From positions 620,001 through 684,000 of the forward strand of contig NZ_CP032514.1 of NCBI RefSeq assembly GCF_003606385.1: DNA of 64,000 nt, read 5' to 3'. A program made the translations under genes and the position numbers. Positions 18,569-27,941 of the stretch are shown piece after piece; position 1 is the first letter of the stretch; each line of letters starts with the position of its first letter. Below the pieces are notes generated by a model. That model ran no database searches and was not told where the DNA came from. It worked only from the letters and a program-made list of their open reading frames with translations. Source of the stretch: Actinomyces lilanjuaniae (lineage in GTDB: Bacteria; Actinomycetota; Actinomycetes; Actinomycetales; Actinomycetaceae).

Positions 18569-19480
18569 CTAGACCCGCTCCACCTTGGTGCCCAGGAGTG
18601 ACAGGCGCTGCGCCGTCGTGGAGCGTAGCTCGTGGCCGGTCAGGAGCACCTCCATCTCCCGCACGTGGGCGAAGCGGGTGAATGTCTGGCGTCCGAACTT
18701 CTCGTGGCCTCCTACGAAGACGCTGCGCCGGGCCGCGGCGATGACAGTCTCTTTGACGGAGGCGACAGCAGGATCGGGGGTGGACAGCCAGCCGTCCTCG
18801 CTGACGCCGTTGGCGCCGATAAAGGCCAGATCCGGGGTCATCTGCCGCAGGGTGCCCAGAGCCCAGAAGTCGACGACACCCATGGTGGTGCGTCGCACCC
18901 GCCCACCGACACTGATGACCCGGGTACGGGGACGTTCGCTCATCTCCATGGCTGTAGGAAGGGACGTGGTGATGATGGTGAGGTCGCGCTCCACGCTCAG
19001 TGCCCGGCCGACCAGCAGAGGCAGGTAGCCCTCGTCGAGGAAGATGGTCTCTGCGGTGTCGACGTACCTGCTGGCAGCGGCGGCAATTCTCAGTTTCTCC
19101 TCGGTCTGGTGGGTCTCCCGGAAGGCGCGGTCGGTCTCGAAGGTGGAGACGTCCACGGCGGTGACCTCGCCGTAGGAACGGGTGACCAGGCCGCGGTCCT
19201 CCAGGGCGCGCACGTCACGCCGGGCGGTCTCCTGGGAGACGCCGAACTGGGTGGACAGGTCGGAGACGGCTAGCGTGCCCTGCTCACGGATCAAGGCCAG
19301 CAGGACCTCACGACGGTCGCGTGCACTGCCTACTGGCCCAGTGGTGGTAGCGGTGGAGGCTGTCGGGGAGCTTGCTGACGACGCTGAGGCGGACGCCGGG
19401 GTGGGCGAGGGCGCGCTGGCTGGAGACGAGGTAGTCGGGGACGAGGAGGCCTGAGGGGTGGTGACATCGTCGTTACCCAT
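18569..19480 (-). CDS. DeoR-family transcriptional regulator
   Basis: A sugar-phosphate-responsive repressor. After a disordered Thr/Ser/Pro/Ala leader (~55 aa) comes the DeoR helix-turn-helix: REVLLALIREQGTLAVSDLSTQFGVSQETARRDVRAL. The DeoRC effector domain follows: AETIFLDEGYLPLLVGRAL, LTIITTSLPTAMEM, DLAFIGANGVSEDGWLSTPD and the closing VGGHEKFGRQTF. The glycine-rich EDGWLSTPD loop is the ligand signature. The ATG at 19480 is one option; several in-frame GTGs lie in the leader. Likely targets are the neighbouring polyol genes (dehydrogenase and MFS), but no matching operator was identified. Confidence 0.88.
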   Translation of the reverse strand: MGNDDVTTPQASSSPTTSSPASAPSPTPASASASSASSPTASTATTTGPVGSARDRREVLLALIREQGTLAVSDLSTQFGVSQETARRDVRALEDRGLVTRSYGEVTAVDVSTFETDRAFRETHQTEEKLRIAAAASRYVDTAETIFLDEGYLPLLVGRALSVERDLTIITTSLPTAMEMSERPRTRVISVGGRVRRTTMGVVDFWALGTLRQMTPDLAFIGANGVSEDGWLSTPDPAVASVKETVIAAARRSVFVGGHEKFGRQTFTRFAHVREMEVLLTGHELRSTTAQRLSLLGTKVERV

Positions 19481-19617
19481 ATCTCCATGGTGCGCCCGCA
19501 GGCGGCTGCGCGCAGCTGTTTGTGCCGGGAGTGGGTCGGAGACGTGCTGCCCAGGAGCAGCCCCGAAGAGCAGCACCATGAGGTCGTAGCCGAGGTCGAC
19601 GATGTGTGTGCCAGTCT

Positions 19618-19727
19618 CTGCTGCACATCTTCGGCTCTGGTTCGGTGCTGGAACGGCGTGGTTCCCGCGTGATGACGCCAGTTCGTCCGTGGCTGCTGGC
19701 TCAAGACAGTCTGAAGATGTGCAGCAG
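19618..19727. repeat. widely spaced 15-bp inverted repeat
   Basis: CTGCTGCACATCTTC at 19618-19632 recurs as its exact reverse complement at 19713-19727, 80 nt apart, in the 297-bp gene-free stretch upstream of deoR. It could be a pair of operator sites for a looping repressor or a remnant of an inserted element. No gene is credible in this stretch. Confidence 0.75.
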
Positions 19728-19777
19728 CCGATTCTCCCCGGCTCCAGGAGGTCAGGATGGGGTTGCCGTGCGTGGAG

Positions 19778-20173
19778 CTAGGAGGAGGTTCCTGTGCCGG
19801 TGAGGATGATGAGGTTGCAGCTGGTGGAGACGGCGAGCTCGTCGAGGGCCTGGGTGGTGGCTGGCCCGACGGAGACGACGGCGTGGAACCAGTAGGGACG
19901 ATCAGGCTCCGGCAGCCGTGACTCGCTCTTGCTGACCCTGTACTGTGCGACAAACTGCGCCTCTGTGGCGATGATGCCTGGCATGCGTTGGGTCACTGAG
20001 CCTAGAGACGTCTGGACTTTCAGCGGCTCTGGTACGTATTGGGTGAAGTCGGCGAAGCGGTCGTCCTGCGGCTCCTCCTGGCCGGGGAGGGGCAGGACGG
20101 AGCACCCCGTCAGGAGGACGGCGCAGGCGGTTGTCGGAGTCGTCGCAGGCAATCCACCGGCGTGGCTCGTCAC
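19778..20173 (-). CDS. putative lipoprotein
   Basis: A 131-aa frame with a short hydrophobic N-terminal segment and a lipobox (AVLLTGC, Cys24), then a polar domain (DRFADFTQYVPEPLKVQTSLG; IATEAQFVAQYRVSKSESRLP; YWFHAVVSVGPATTQALDEL) ending in TGTGTSS. The signal peptide lacks the usual early positive charges, so the start at the GTG is uncertain and one missing base upstream cannot be excluded. It follows two small genes on the same strand by 77 bp. I do not recognise the family. Compared with the other genes in the window, protein-like composition supports it being real. Confidence 0.5.
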   Translation of the reverse strand: MTSHAGGLPATTPTTACAVLLTGCSVLPLPGQEEPQDDRFADFTQYVPEPLKVQTSLGSVTQRMPGIIATEAQFVAQYRVSKSESRLPEPDRPYWFHAVVSVGPATTQALDELAVSTSCNLIILTGTGTSS

Positions 20174-20250
20174 CTCGTAGGGCCGGAATGAGTGGCAGAA
20201 GCGCAGCGGTGTCGGTTCGAAGTCGGCCAGTCACCATCGACGCAACCTCC

Positions 20251-20613
20251 TCAGTACTGCCTGCCGTCAGGGTACCGGTTGGCCTGGTCGTCGCCACCGG
20301 GCTCGTGGCGGGGGTAGCGGCCTCCACCGTTGTCCCACCCGCCGCGCCAGTCGTTGCGGTCCCGGGACTCATCGTCGTGCGAGTCGCCTGGCTCCTGGCC
20401 GGAGCCGTCCCCGAGCTGGGGCGGCTCCTCCCCGACCTTCCACGACACCGTTCGGGTGAGGGTCCCCTGACGTATAGGGGAGTGAAACTCGGTGTCGGTA
20501 TAGCCGTTCTCGACGAGCTCGTTGGCTGCCGTGATGGTCTCGTTCAGCTCTCCGTCAACCTCTTTGCGGATCGAGGTGTCCTCCCGGTACCCCTCCTCGT
20601 AGTCGAAGGTCAT
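20251..20613 (-). CDS. small acidic hypothetical protein
   Basis: A 120-aa protein: the first 60 residues are charged and mixed (MTFDYEEGYREDTS; ETITAANELVENGYTDTEFHS; TLTRTVSWKVGEEPP), the rest is disordered and rich in D, G, R and N (GDSHDDESRDRNDWRGG). Its ATG overlaps the stop of the upstream WXG-like gene as ATGA, strongly supporting a real, coupled gene. No signal or membrane segment is visible. Its partner relationship with the upstream gene suggests a secreted-substrate or chaperone pair, but that is inference. Confidence 0.6.
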   Translation of the reverse strand: MTFDYEEGYREDTSIRKEVDGELNETITAANELVENGYTDTEFHSPIRQGTLTRTVSWKVGEEPPQLGDGSGQEPGDSHDDESRDRNDWRGGWDNGGGRYPRHEPGGDDQANRYPDGRQY

Positions 20614-21194
20614 TTGATGGTCCGGTCCGGGGGTTCCCCGGTCGTGTAGCCATTGGCGGTGGTGTATGGGGCCTCCTGTGGCGACATGGGCGCAGTAGGC
20701 GCTGTAGAGGCCAGCGGGGCCGTGGCCTGGGTGTCCACCAGGGTGATCGCTTGGGCAAAGGCATTGAGCGTCGTCTGCATGGCAGCCATCTGGGTCAGGA
20801 GGAAACCTTGCCCGGTAGCCTGCTGCTGAGCCGCCGACAGGGACAGCGTCCAGTCGTCCGCAACCTCGAAACCCGCAGCCTCCATCTGCTGCGCGGCATC
20901 TACCGCTCTTGGCAGGCGGTGTTCCTCTGCATATGCATACCACTTCGGCAGGTTGGCATGCTGTATGAGGCTGCTGGCCAGCCCCTCTACCGTGCCTGCT
21001 ATTGAGGTGGCGCGTGCTGCAAAGGCTGCTGCGGCCCTGCCCTTCCACCCCTCGGCAGCCGTCGTCTTGGCGCTGACGATCCCGTGCGCGGCGTCTTGGG
21101 CGGTGCGCCCCTGTGAGTTCAAGCGAAAAGCGGCCTGGTAGTAAGGCTCCGGGGTGAAGGACGCCGCAGCCGACAGCGTGACGGTCGTAGTCAT
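20610..21194 (-). CDS. WXG100-like hypothetical protein
   Basis: The 194-aa protein is almost entirely helical by composition, rich in A and Q. A GWKG turn near residue 52 between two helices (AAHGIVSAKTTAAEGWKGRAAAAFAARATS) resembles the WXG motif of ESX/type VII substrates. The second helix pair runs through LIQHANLPKWYAYAEE and DDWTLSLSAAQQQ, with a proline-rich C-terminal tail. No type VII machinery is in the window. The ATG at 21194 begins TTTVTLSAAAS; the frame is open further upstream without homology. The next gene overlaps its stop. Confidence 0.6.
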   Translation of the reverse strand: MTTTVTLSAAASFTPEPYYQAAFRLNSQGRTAQDAAHGIVSAKTTAAEGWKGRAAAAFAARATSIAGTVEGLASSLIQHANLPKWYAYAEEHRLPRAVDAAQQMEAAGFEVADDWTLSLSAAQQQATGQGFLLTQMAAMQTTLNAFAQAITLVDTQATAPLASTAPTAPMSPQEAPYTTANGYTTGEPPDRTIK

Positions 21195-21348
21195 GGCCGC
21201 AACCAACTTTATTCTTCTGGAGTGCTGGCAGCCGGGCACCGTGAGATCGCCAGGGAAGACGCGCCCCTGGGTGTGCGCAACCACATGACCACCAGGACGC
21301 CAGGTACCGGGAGCGGCCAGCGAGTACCGGAGGGTTGCAGTCGGTACG

Positions 21349-21373
21349 CGCCCGCCCGCGCCTTAGGCGGGCG
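21349..21373 (-). terminator. hairpin overlapping the lldP stop
   Basis: CGCCCGCC and GGCGGGCG form an 8-bp stem whose 9-nt loop contains the lldP TAA. It fits a transcript end for the minus-strand permease. The 154 bp between it and the WXG-like gene hold nothing else recognisable. Confidence 0.45.
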
Positions 21374-23051
21374 TGTAGCCGCCCAGCCACCCCTGGGAGG
21401 CGGCCAGCACCAGTGCGCACAGGAGCAGGAGCAGGCCCACCGAGTACGGAGCCGCCCTGCGCAGGATCTCCGGCTCTGAGCCGGGGGAGTCCACGGCAGT
21501 GGTCACTACGGCCAGGTTCTGCGGGGAGACGATCTTGCCTAGACCGCCGCCGATGGTGTTGGCCGCCAGCAGGAGTCGGGGGTCCAGGTTCGCCCCCTGG
21601 GCTGCCGTGGCCTGGAGGTTGGCGAAGAGCGCCCCGGCGCTGGTGGCCGACCCTGCCACCGCCGTGCCGATCCAGCCCAGGACCGGGGACAGGAAGGCGA
21701 AGGCCCCGCCAGCCGTGGCCAGGGCCGCGCCCACCGCAGAGGTCTGCCCGGAGAAGTTCATGACGTAGGCCAGGGCCATGACCGTTGCGATGGTCAGGAT
21801 CGACAGGCGCAGGTTGTAGCAGGTCTCCGGCAGGGCACGGAACCCTCGCGCGGCCGTCATCGGGAACATGCCCCCCGAGGAGCGGGCAGCGTACACCAGG
21901 GTCACGATGACTGCCGTGAGGAAGATCCACGTCCCGGGGTTGGACAGGGTCTGCAGCGTGTAGATCGCCGACTGGGAGGCCTCCCCGGAGGGGGTCAGCA
22001 GGGACCCGTACACTCCCGGCCACTGGACGGCCACGTCGGTGGAGGCCAGGACCTCACGCAGGTCCACGCCGATCCGCCACAGCTTGGTGACGGCGATGAT
22101 TACCACCACCAGCACGTAGGGAAGCAGGGCCAGGACGACGCGCTCACGGTCCGGCCGGTCCTGTGCCGCCACCTCTGAGCGGTACTCCTGCGGAGTGCTC
22201 GGCGTCCACACCAGAAGGAACAGGTAGGAGGCGGCGAAGCCCAGGAGGGCGGCGATGACGCTGGTGAGCTCGTAGGAGACCGAGGGGGACAGGAAGTGCC
22301 CGGCGCCGGTCGCCAGTCCGGATACCAGGGCGAGAGGCCACAGCTGGCGCAGGGCACGCGCCCCGTCGAGCACGGACAGCAGGATGAAGGGCATGAGCAC
22401 GCACATGAGCCAGGTGAAGCGGCCCATGAACGTGGCGACCACGGCTGGGTCCTCGCCCCCACCCAGGTTGGCGGCGGTGGTCACCGGGATCGCCATCGCC
22501 CCAAAGCCCACGTAGATTGAGTTGCCCACGATGGTCAGCAGCGCTGCCTTGATCTTGGGCAGCCCCAGTACCAGCAGCATCGCGGCGGTGATCGCCACCG
22601 GCGCACCGAAGCCGGCCAGGCCCTCCAGCAGTCCGCAGAAGGAGAAGGCCACGATGAGCGCCTGGGCGCGCTGGTCGCCCTTGCCGATGGTGTTGAACAC
22701 GGCCCGCAGGTCCCGGGACCGGCCCGAGACCTCGGTCAGGTTGTACAGCCACACGGCCGCGATGATGATGTAGATGATGGGGACGAACCCCATGGCCAGT
22801 CCCTGGGTGGCTGACAGGGCCGTCATCCCCAGTGGCATGCGGAAGCACACGACTGCCAGGAGGGCGGAGACTCCCAGGCATATGAGGGAGCACCGGTGGG
22901 TGGGCACCTTGAAGGCTCCCATGAGGACGAAGAACAGGATGAGCGGGGCCAGCCCTACCAGGGCCGTGAGGAAGACGTTGCCGCCGACAGCGGTGGTAGA
23001 GGGGGTGAAGGAGGTTGCGAGCTGCAGGACCGGTTGGGTGAGGGGCGTCAT
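21363..23051 (-). CDS. lldP: L-lactate permease (LctP family)
   Basis: A 562-aa permease with about 12-14 hydrophobic segments. Family landmarks include the FVPIIYIIIAAVWLYNLT segment, SFCGLLEGLAGFGAPVAITAAML and IYVGFGAMAIPVTTAANLGG in the N-half, and GSATSAGALFANLQ, LLLAANTIGGGLGKIVSPQNLAV in the C-half. It imports lactate with protons for the LutABC complex encoded 8 kb away. The ATG at 23051 has GGAGAG 9 nt upstream; the longer open frame is not conserved. It is monocistronic, ending in a hairpin. Confidence 0.93.
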   Translation of the reverse strand: MTPLTQPVLQLATSFTPSTTAVGGNVFLTALVGLAPLILFFVLMGAFKVPTHRCSLICLGVSALLAVVCFRMPLGMTALSATQGLAMGFVPIIYIIIAAVWLYNLTEVSGRSRDLRAVFNTIGKGDQRAQALIVAFSFCGLLEGLAGFGAPVAITAAMLLVLGLPKIKAALLTIVGNSIYVGFGAMAIPVTTAANLGGGEDPAVVATFMGRFTWLMCVLMPFILLSVLDGARALRQLWPLALVSGLATGAGHFLSPSVSYELTSVIAALLGFAASYLFLLVWTPSTPQEYRSEVAAQDRPDRERVVLALLPYVLVVVIIAVTKLWRIGVDLREVLASTDVAVQWPGVYGSLLTPSGEASQSAIYTLQTLSNPGTWIFLTAVIVTLVYAARSSGGMFPMTAARGFRALPETCYNLRLSILTIATVMALAYVMNFSGQTSAVGAALATAGGAFAFLSPVLGWIGTAVAGSATSAGALFANLQATAAQGANLDPRLLLAANTIGGGLGKIVSPQNLAVVTTAVDSPGSEPEILRRAAPYSVGLLLLLCALVLAASQGWLGGYTPA

Positions 23052-23376
23052 TGGCGTGCTCTCCGAGTCTGGCGCGGGTTCGTGCAGACGGGACGTCACG
23101 GGCAGTGCGGGAGGGCGCTGCCTGGCGGACCGCGTTGTCCCAAGGGTGTGCCGGGCCGGGGCGGACGACGCCGGGACCCGACCGCGAGGGCGGGACGGCA
23201 GCACCAGCACTGACCGGACCGGCGTTGGCGCGACGTGTCACGATGATGCCACACGTTGTCACCATCATGTCATGGGGCGGTGCAGCCTGTCACAGGCGGT
23301 GTGGTGCCCTCGGTCAGGGTTCCGGTCTTGTCCAGCACCACCGGGGCCCAGCGGCTATGCCGTTCAGGCGCGCGAG

Positions 23377-23435
23377 GGCAACAAAAAACTCATAGGACAA
23401 CATGCTGCGCGTTGTCCTATGAGTTTTTTGTTGCC
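23377..23435. terminator. perfect 25-bp bidirectional terminator hairpin
   Basis: Arms 23377-23401 and 23411-23435 are perfectly complementary with a 9-nt loop. The stem carries an A6 tract on one side and a T6 tract on the other, outside a GTTGTCCTATGAG core, which is the layout of a bidirectional intrinsic terminator. It lies just after glpK (minus strand). The AT-rich stem is unusual in this GC-rich genome. Confidence 0.9.
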
Positions 23436-23498
23436 GTGGGCGGGCCTGCCGTGGGCGGTGCGGGCGCCTGGGGCGCGGTGCACGCCCCAGGCCAGCGC

Positions 23499-25049
23499 CT
23501 ACTCGACCACGTCCTCGTCCACCCAGTCGAGGGTGCGGGTCACGGCCTTCTTCCAGTTGCGGAAGAGACGCTCCCGCTCGCCCTCCTTCATGGCGGGCTC
23601 CCAGCGCCTGCCCTCGGCCCAGTTGTCGATGACGTCCTGGGTGCCGGACCAGAAGCCGACGGCAATACCGGCGGCGTAGGCTGCACCCAGTGCCGTGGTC
23701 TCGGTGACCTGGGGACGCACCACGGGCACGCCCACCTGGTCGGCCTGGAACTGCATGAGCAGCTCGTCGCGGGTCATGCCCCCGTCCACCTTGAGCTCGG
23801 TCAGCGTGGTGCCGGAGGCGGCCGCGTCGCGGTTCATCGCCTCCAGGACCTCACGGGTCTGGAAGGCGGTGGACTCCTCCACGGCCCTGGCGATGTGACC
23901 CTTGTTGACGTAGCGGGTCAGGCCCACCAGTGCGCCGCGGGCGTCGGGACGCCAGTAGGGGGCGAACAGCCCGGAGAAGGCGGGCACGAAGTAGGCGCCA
24001 CCGTTGTCCTCTACCGTCTTGGCCAGCTCCTCGACGTCCTTGGAGTCCTTGATGATCCCCAGGTTGTCGCGCAGCCACTGGACCAGGGAGCCTGCGACCG
24101 CGATGGAGCCCTCCAGGGCGTAGACGGCGGGCTGGTCCCCGATCTGGTAGCACACGGTGGTCAGCAGGCCGTTCTCGCTGCGCACCGGGGTGGTCCCGGT
24201 GTTGATGAGCATGAAGCAGCCCGTGCCGTAGGTGTTCTTGGCCTGGCCCACCTCGAAGCAGGCCTGGCCGAAGGTGGCCGCCTGCTGGTCCCCCAGGATG
24301 CCGGAGACGGGGGTGTCAACCAGCAGGCCGTTCTTGCGGCCGTAGCCGAAGATGCCTGAGGAGGGCTTGATCTCAGGCAGCATGGAGGTAGGAATCCCCA
24401 TGTCCGCGCAGATGTCCTCGTTCCAGTCGAGGGTGTCGATGTTCATGAGCATCGTGCGCGAGGCGTTGGTGACGTCGGTGGCGTGGACGCCGCCGTTGAC
24501 GCCGCCAGTCATGTTCCACAGTACCCAGGTGTCCATGGTGCCCAGGAGCAGGTCTCCGGCCTCGGCCCGCTGCCGGGCGCCCTCGACGTTCTCCAGGATC
24601 CAGGCGACCTTGGGGCCGGAGAAGTAGGTGGCCAGCCCCAGACCTACCTGGTCCTTGTACCTGTCGGGGCCGACGTCCCCGGCCAGGCGGTCACAGATGG
24701 CCTGGGTGCGGGTGTCCTGCCAGACGATGACGTTGTACACCGGCTCCCCGGTGTTCTTGTCCCACACCACGGCGCTCTCGCGCTGGTTGGTGATGCCGAC
24801 TGAGGCGATCTGGTGACGGTTGACCTCTGCCTTGGACAGCACTCCGGCCACGACGGAGCGCACGTTGTTCCAGATCTCGACGGCGTCGTGCTCCACCCAG
24901 CCTGCGCGGGGGAAGATCTGCTCGTGCTCCTTCTGGTCCACGGCGACGATGGCTCCAGCGTGGTCGAAGAGGATCGCACGCGAGGACGTGGTGCCCTGGT
25001 CGATCGACAGCACGTACTGCTTCTCGACGGTACCCGGGTTCTCGGACAT
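23499..25049 (-). CDS. glpK: glycerol kinase
   Basis: GlpK phosphorylates glycerol to sn-glycerol 3-phosphate with ATP. The 516-aa FGGY protein shows the phosphate-binding DQGTTSSR (~17-24), the glycerol-site ITNQRES and [30 protein letters not shown], and the second FGGY signature in [19 protein letters not shown]. The ATG at 25049 has AAAGGAA upstream; an ATG five codons earlier is less well placed. It is the last gene of glpD-glpF-glpK and ends before a strong terminator. Confidence 0.97.
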   Translation of the reverse strand: MSENPGTVEKQYVLSIDQGTTSSRAILFDHAGAIVAVDQKEHEQIFPRAGWVEHDAVEIWNNVRSVVAGVLSKAEVNRHQIASVGITNQRESAVVWDKNTGEPVYNVIVWQDTRTQAICDRLAGDVGPDRYKDQVGLGLATYFSGPKVAWILENVEGARQRAEAGDLLLGTMDTWVLWNMTGGVNGGVHATDVTNASRTMLMNIDTLDWNEDICADMGIPTSMLPEIKPSSGIFGYGRKNGLLVDTPVSGILGDQQAATFGQACFEVGQAKNTYGTGCFMLINTGTTPVRSENGLLTTVCYQIGDQPAVYALEGSIAVAGSLVQWLRDNLGIIKDSKDVEELAKTVEDNGGAYFVPAFSGLFAPYWRPDARGALVGLTRYVNKGHIARAVEESTAFQTREVLEAMNRDAAASGTTLTELKVDGGMTRDELLMQFQADQVGVPVVRPQVTETTALGAAYAAGIAVGFWSGTQDVIDNWAEGRRWEPAMKEGERERLFRNWKKAVTRTLDWVDEDVVE

Positions 25050-25110
25050 GGGGATTCCTTTCACTCCGTTGTGAGTCCGTATGCGGACACGGTGGGTGCG
25101 GCGGTCCTGC

Positions 25111-25854
25111 TCAGAACAGGCCGGCCAGGTTAGGGACGATCAGTCCCGCGGCAACGCCACCGACGATCGGGCCGACGACGGGGACCCACGAGTAGGCCCA
25201 GTCGGAGCCACCCTTGCCGGGGATCGGCAGGAAGGCGTGGGCGATGCGGGGACCGAGGTCACGGGCGGGGTTGATGGCGTAGCCGGTGGGGCCGCCCAGG
25301 CTCAGGCCGATAGCGACAATGACCAGGGCGACGGCCAGCGGGCCGAGCTGGGAGGGGGTCTGGCCGGAGGCCAGGATCCAGCCGACCAGGACGAAGGTGG
25401 CGATAGCCTCGGTGACGACGTTCCACCCGTAGGAGCGTACGGCCGGGCCGGTAGCGAAGATCCCGAGCTTGGCGGCGGGGTCAGCGTCCTGGTCGAACTG
25501 CTTCTTGTAGGTCAGCCACACGGCCACGGCACCCAGGATCGCGCCCACGAACTGGGCGACGACGTACACGGCGATGTTGCCAGCGGTGGCGGGGACGCCC
25601 TCGGCCAGGTCACTGCCGGCCACGGTCAGGCCGATGGTGACGGCCGGGTTGAGGTGGGCTCCGGTGGCGTAGGCGCCGTAGACGCCGGCGAAGACCGCCA
25701 GGCCCCATCCCCAGGTGACGACGATCCATCCCGCGTCCTTGGCCTTGGAGGTGGGCAGCGACACGGCTGCCACCACTCCGACACCTAGAAGAATGAGGAG
25801 GAAGGTTCCAAAGGCCTCCGAGACGAAGATCTCTACCATGGACAGTTCTGTCAT
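25111..25854 (-). CDS. glpF: glycerol uptake facilitator (aquaglyceroporin)
   Basis: A 247-aa MIP-family channel with six hydrophobic segments and the two pore half-helices: [11 protein letters not shown] (~66-76) and [13 protein letters not shown] (~196-208). The D after NPAR marks a glycerol facilitator rather than a water channel. It lets glycerol diffuse in, to be trapped by GlpK, whose gene follows after 61 bp. The ATG at 25854 is used; a second ATG five codons in is possible. Confidence 0.95.
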   Translation of the reverse strand: MTELSMVEIFVSEAFGTFLLILLGVGVVAAVSLPTSKAKDAGWIVVTWGWGLAVFAGVYGAYATGAHLNPAVTIGLTVAGSDLAEGVPATAGNIAVYVVAQFVGAILGAVAVWLTYKKQFDQDADPAAKLGIFATGPAVRSYGWNVVTEAIATFVLVGWILASGQTPSQLGPLAVALVIVAIGLSLGGPTGYAINPARDLGPRIAHAFLPIPGKGGSDWAYSWVPVVGPIVGGVAAGLIVPNLAGLF

Positions 25855-26186
25855 CGTGGTTCGCTTTCTGCGTGCCGACCCGGGTGGCCGTACGCGGTGT
25901 CGGGCGCGGCGGGCTGCCGTGCTCTGGACAAGGAAAAGGTGCCGTGGTCAGGTCGGCGGACGCACTCCTACCAGGCGGGTAGTGTGCCTGTGGCGGGAGC
26001 GCGGCCGTCTGGATCCAGGCGCCAGGACGTCACACGGGCCACGCAAGGTCCTCGCACGACGTCGGGAGAACTGTAGGGACCGGTGCGGCACAGCCGCGTG
26101 AGGAGCTCGGCGAGTCCTCCCTTTGTGACCTTTCTGGATGCGTGCCGGGTGTGTCCGGGTGGATGGGGCCACCGGTTCTTCCTGCC
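25855..26186. other. intergenic region between glpD and glpF
   Basis: A 332-bp gap inside the glycerol gene series. It is long enough for a separate glpF promoter or a terminator after glpD, but I see no strong hairpin, hexamer pair or palindrome, and no credible gene. Confidence 0.35.
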
Positions 26187-27941
26187 TCAGATCGGCCGGG
26201 AGACGTGGGCGACGGCGGCGGCGTCGCTCGTCTCCGTCTCGGCGGCGGCGAGCTGTGCCACTCGCTGGGCGTAGGACTCGCGCTCGGCGGAGACCTTCTC
26301 CTGGTCCCAGTCCAGCAGGGAGGCCATGACGGCCAGGACCTCGTCGGCTGCGCCCAGGCCCCGGTCCCGCCGGGAGATGTCCAGACGCACACGACGGGTC
26401 AGGACATCCTCCAGGTGCTCGGCCCCCTCATGGGTCACAGCCCAGGCGACCTCGGCACGCAGGTACTGCGGGGCCGCCTCCAGGGGCGCTGCCAGCCCCA
26501 GGCGCTCGGACTGCGGCGCAGCAGCGTCCGCGTCGATGGCGGCCAGCACCTCGGTGGTCTCCGAGCCGTAGCGGTCCAGCAGGTGGGTGACGCGCTCCAG
26601 GGTCCATCCGCGCTCCTGGGCGATCCTCCCGGCCTGGGAGGCCAGATCGGCGTATCCCGCGGCCCCGACCAGGGGCAGGTCGGCGGTTGCGGAGGGGTGT
26701 GCCTTGGCCAGACCCTCTCCCAGGGCGTGGTCGACGGCGTCGGCGGCCATGACCCGGTAGGTGGTCAGCTTGCCCCCGGCGATAGCGGTCAGGCCCGGGG
26801 CCACCCGGGTCACGGTGTGCTCACGGGAGACCTTGGTGGAGGCTGCCTGCGCCCCGGGCCTGAGGCGGGGCTGGAGCAGCGGGCGCAGGCCCGCGTAGAC
26901 GCCGATGATGTCCTCGCGCTGCACCGGGCGTGTCAGGACCGAGTTGGCGTGCTCCAGGACGTAGTCGACGTCGGCCGAGGTGGCCACGGGCTTGGCGACG
27001 TCCTGGTCCCAGGGGGTGTCAGTGGTGCCGATGACCCAGTAGTCCGGCCAGGGGATGATGAACAGGACGGACTTCTCGGTGCGCAGGAAGATGCCGGTCT
27101 CGGCGTCGATGACCTCCTTGGGCACCACGATGTGGATGCCCTTGGAGGCCAGGACCTTGAGGCCTCCCTCCTGGGTGGCCAGGTCCTGGACGTCCTCGGT
27201 CCACACCCCGGTGGCGTTGATGGTGCGCCTGGCGTGGACCTCCAGCTCCTGGCCGGTGGCCAGGTCGGTGATGCGGGCTCCGGTGACGTGGTCGTGGGCG
27301 TCCTTGAGGAAGCCGGTGACCTTGGTGCGCGAGACCGCGTGGGCACCCAGGCCGACGGCGGTGCGCACCAGGTCGATGACCAGCCGGGCGTCGTCCACGC
27401 GGGCGTCGTAGAAGCGGATGGCGCCCGCCAGGTGGGAGGTGTCCAGGGCGGGTGCCAGGGCGGCGGTGCCCTTGCGGCCCAGGTGCTGCTGGACGGGCAC
27501 GGTCTTGTGCCCGCGCGCGCCTGCCAGGGCCAGGGCGTCGTAGAGGCCGACCCCGACCGCGGAGTAGGACCTCTCGTAGTGGTGCTTGAGGGGCCACAGG
27601 AAGGGCTGGGCCTTGACTAGGTGCGGTGCGGTGGTGGTCAGCAGGCGGCCGCGCTCGGTCAGGGCCTCGTGGACCAGGGCGAAGTCGAGCTGGTAGAGGT
27701 AGCGCAGCCCGCCGTGGACGAGCTTGGAGGAGTAGGACGAGGTTCCGGCGGCCCAGTCGCCCATCTCGACGATGCCTGTGCGTAGGCCGCGGGAGGCGGC
27801 GTCCAGGGCGATGCCGGCGCCGGTGACTCCGCCGCCGACGACAAGGAGGTCGAGCCCCTCGGAGGAGGTGAGCTCGGCCAGTGCCGCCTGGCGCTGGCTG
27901 TGGTTGAGGGCTGTGGAGGGTTGATCAGTGGCGGGGCTCAT
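26187..27941 (-). CDS. glpD: aerobic glycerol-3-phosphate dehydrogenase
   Basis: GlpD oxidises sn-glycerol 3-phosphate to dihydroxyacetone phosphate and passes electrons to the quinone pool at the membrane face. The FAD-binding LLVVGGGVTGAGIALDAASRG lies near residue 30, followed by SSKLVHGGLRYL, TINATGVWTEDV and the second dinucleotide-contact region VIGTTDTPW and GVYAGLRPLL; the C-terminal helical domain carries DVLTRRVRLD. The ATG at 27941 has AGGAGA 7 nt upstream and gives a normal 584 aa. It heads the glycerol series with glpF and glpK downstream. Confidence 0.96.
   Translation of the reverse strand: MSPATDQPSTALNHSQRQAALAELTSSEGLDLLVVGGGVTGAGIALDAASRGLRTGIVEMGDWAAGTSSYSSKLVHGGLRYLYQLDFALVHEALTERGRLLTTTAPHLVKAQPFLWPLKHHYERSYSAVGVGLYDALALAGARGHKTVPVQQHLGRKGTAALAPALDTSHLAGAIRFYDARVDDARLVIDLVRTAVGLGAHAVSRTKVTGFLKDAHDHVTGARITDLATGQELEVHARRTINATGVWTEDVQDLATQEGGLKVLASKGIHIVVPKEVIDAETGIFLRTEKSVLFIIPWPDYWVIGTTDTPWDQDVAKPVATSADVDYVLEHANSVLTRPVQREDIIGVYAGLRPLLQPRLRPGAQAASTKVSREHTVTRVAPGLTAIAGGKLTTYRVMAADAVDHALGEGLAKAHPSATADLPLVGAAGYADLASQAGRIAQERGWTLERVTHLLDRYGSETTEVLAAIDADAAAPQSERLGLAAPLEAAPQYLRAEVAWAVTHEGAEHLEDVLTRRVRLDISRRDRGLGAADEVLAVMASLLDWDQEKVSAERESYAQRVAQLAAAETETSDAAAVAHVSRPI

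Noticed and set aside
20251..22023. 590-codon minus-strand frame as one gene
   Set aside because: Only its last 121 codons are a real gene; the rest is a shifted frame of lldP and the WXG-like gene.
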